From Clostridium sp. (GTDB taxonomy: Bacteria; Bacillota; Clostridia; Acetivibrionales; Acetivibrionaceae), in NCBI GenBank assembly GCA_012841175.1, contig DUVG01000199.1:1-6789 (forward strand): a stretch of 6,789 nucleotides of DNA, in the 5' to 3' direction. Of this stretch, positions 5,168 to 6,789 are shown piece after piece; the first letter of the stretch is position 1; each line of letters starts with the position of its first letter. The translations under genes were made by a program, and so were the position numbers. The notes beneath the pieces were generated by a model. It worked only from the letters and a program-made list of their open reading frames with translations, made no database searches and was not told the DNA's origin.

Positions 5168-6789
5168 TTACTTACTTTTCTTCTTTGTATAATTAATAAG
5201 TCCACCTGCTAATATAATCTCTACCTGTCTTTCAGATAAACTTACATTAACTGGTATTTCTTTATTTTTTGTTTTGTTCTTCACAGTTAGCTTGCCACCG
5301 CTTTTAATCTGCTCTATAATGTTTTCAATGACGATTTCGTCTCCCATATCTATTTCATTATAATCCCCTTCATTTTCAAAAGTCATAGGAATAATACCAG
5401 AGTTAATTAAGTTAGCCATATGAATCCTTGCAAATGACTTTGTTATAACTCCCTTTACTCCTAATTGAAGTGGTGCAAGTGCAGCATGTTCTCTACTAGA
5501 CCCTTGACCATAATTAGAGCCCCCTATAATAAATCCTCCATTGTTTTCCTTTGCTCTTTTAGGAAAATCAGGATCACATGGTGTCAGGCAGTACTCTGCA
5601 AGATAAGGGATGTTTGATCTATATGGCAATAGCTTTGCATTTGACGGCATAATATGGTCAGTAGTTATATTATCTTCTACTTTTATAAGAATTTTGCCTC
5701 CAATCTCATTTTCCAATTCTTTATTTAGTGGAAACGGCTTGATATTAGGGCCTCTAACAACTTCAACATCTTCCCCTTCAGGTGCTGGTGCCACAATCAT
5801 ATTATCATCTGCAATAAATTCTGAAGGCATTTTAACATCTGGTGCCTCTCCTAATTCTTCTGGATTTGTGAGTACACCAGTAATAGCACTAGCAGCTGCC
5901 ACCTCTGGACTAACAAGATAAACTTGAGCTGACCTTGTACCACTTCTACCTTCAAAATTCCTGTTAAATGTCCTAAGTGATACTGCATTGGTTTTAGGTG
6001 CCTGTCCCATACCTATACATGGTCCACATGCACTTTCTAAAATCCTTGCTCCTGCTGCAACCATATCTGCTAAAGCACCATTTTTAGCAATCATTGTAAG
6101 TACTTGTTTTGAACCTGGTGCAATTACAAGACTTACATCCGGGTTAACAGTTTTGCCTTTTAATATTTTTGCAACTTTCATCATGTCCATAAAAGAAGAG
6201 TTTGTACAGCTTCCTATGGCAACCTGATCAACTTTAATTTTTCCTATATCTTTTACCTTCTCAACATTATCTGGACTGTGAGGCTTTGCTGCTAAAGGTT
6301 CTAGACTGTTCAAATCTATTTCTACTTCTTCATCATATAAGGCATCAGCATCAGGTTTTAGTTCTACCCAGTCTCCTTCTCTTCCCTGTGCCTTTAAAAA
6401 CTCCTTTGTCATTTCATCACTTGGGAAAATAGAAGTGGTTGCTCCAAGCTCTGCACCCATATTTGTAATGGTAGCACGCTCTGGTACAGTTAGGCTTTTG
6501 ATGCCCTCTCCAGCATATTCAATTACCTTACCAACTCCACCCTTTACAGTTAAAATTCTCAAAACTTCTAAAATTATATCCTTTGCACTTACCCATGGCT
6601 TTAATTTGCCTTTTAAAGTTACTTTGCACACCTTTGGCATTGTAAGATAGTATGGTCCCCCTCCCATTGCAACTGCAACGTCTAAGCCACCTGCACCAAT
6701 GGCAAGCATACCCAATCCACCAGCTGTGGGAGTGTGGCTGTCAGAGCCTAAAAGTGTCATACCAGGAATACCAAATCTCTCTAAATGTA
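5168..6789 (-). CDS. acn: Aconitate hydratase (aconitase), N-terminus cut by window edge
   Basis: Interconverts citrate and isocitrate through cis-aconitate with a [4Fe-4S] cluster, in the cytoplasm. The frame is open to the right edge; 539 complete codons are present, starting HLERFGIPG, so the ATG at 6760 is internal. Numbering from that H: SDSHTP substrate motif at 15-20; cluster cysteines in GSCTNSS (C194) and ACGPCIG (C254, C257); DNITTDHIMPS at 372-382 opening the swivel domain; YGQGSSREHAAL near 426-437 with the catalytic Ser-Arg-Glu; SFARIHMANL near 451. Core and swivel domain lie in one chain in that order, which excludes the split isopropylmalate dehydratase. The family I recall (putative 'Aquifex-type' aconitase, TIGR01342) is about 640 residues, so roughly 100 are missing. 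In clostridia this enzyme usually supplies 2-oxoglutarate for glutamate through a partial TCA path. The stop is TAA; a regulator gene follows after 98 nt. The promoter lies outside the window. Confidence 0.96.
   Translation of the reverse strand, partial: HLERFGIPGMTLLGSDSHTPTAGGLGMLAIGAGGLDVAVAMGGGPYYLTMPKVCKVTLKGKLKPWVSAKDIILEVLRILTVKGGVGKVIEYAGEGIKSLTVPERATITNMGAELGATTSIFPSDEMTKEFLKAQGREGDWVELKPDADALYDEEVEIDLNSLEPLAAKPHSPDNVEKVKDIGKIKVDQVAIGSCTNSSFMDMMKVAKILKGKTVNPDVSLVIAPGSKQVLTMIAKNGALADMVAAGARILESACGPCIGMGQAPKTNAVSLRTFNRNFEGRSGTRSAQVYLVSPEVAAASAITGVLTNPEELGEAPDVKMPSEFIADDNMIVAPAPEGEDVEVVRGPNIKPFPLNKELENEIGGKILIKVEDNITTDHIMPSNAKLLPYRSNIPYLAEYCLTPCDPDFPKRAKENNGGFIIGGSNYGQGSSREHAALAPLQLGVKGVITKSFARIHMANLINSGIIPMTFENEGDYNEIDMGDEIVIENIIEQIKSGGKLTVKNKTKNKEIPVNVSLSERQVEIILAGGLINYTKKKSK

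Noticed and set aside
5610..6650. Plus-strand open frames of 71-103 codons opposite the aconitase gene
   Set aside because: They mirror the coding bias of a clearly real gene on the other strand and show no motifs or ribosome sites. The same holds for plus-strand frames opposite rsmF, the pseudouridine synthase and the methyltransferase.
5168..6789. Isopropylmalate dehydratase or homoaconitase instead of aconitase
   Set aside because: Core and swivel domains are in one chain in aconitase order, with aconitase-type YGQGSSREHAAL and SFARIHMANL segments; prokaryotic isopropylmalate dehydratases are split into two subunits.

Overview
The window reads like a low-GC Firmicute chromosome, most likely Clostridium or a close relative. 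The DNA is AT-rich, the Shine-Dalgarno sites are strong, GTG and TTG starts occur, and the proteins have a clostridial character. Every gene I can support lies on the minus strand, so transcription runs from the right edge to the left edge. I see no mobile element, CRISPR array, tRNA or rRNA.

Right to left (direction of transcription): (1) 6789-5168, a monomeric aconitase with both the Fe-S core and the swivel domain, its N-terminus cut off by the window edge. (2) 5069-4410, a GntR-family regulator with an FCD ligand-binding domain, 98 nt downstream of the aconitase and plausibly its regulator. A long stem-loop (4342-4392) separates this pair from the next unit. (3) 4314-1011, a tight three-gene RNA-modification unit. 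It holds an RsmF-type rRNA m5C methyltransferase, an RsuA-type pseudouridine synthase starting at TTG one base after the RsmF stop, and a class I SAM methyltransferase with an unusual PCC motif and no assigned substrate. (4) 1010-660, a 351-base noncoding stretch with a good sigma-A-type promoter (958-986), a 12-bp perfect hairpin (860-888) and the Shine-Dalgarno site of the last gene. (5) 659-162, a small two-part protein: a CBM25/53-like starch-binding domain followed by a Lys/Thr/Ala/Ser-rich histone-H1-like tail built on tandem DNA repeats. A strong bidirectional terminator follows at 101-132. (6) 100-1, no supported gene, but a possible MerR-type promoter pointing off the left edge.

The aconitase and GntR genes form a central-metabolism unit (citrate to isocitrate, feeding 2-oxoglutarate and glutamate). 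The middle unit probably modifies rRNA or tRNA. The most unusual item is the starch-binding/histone-like protein. Its architecture resembles that of polyhydroxyalkanoate-granule proteins with DNA-binding tails and suggests, as inference only, a protein bridging granulose (storage polyglucan) and the nucleoid.
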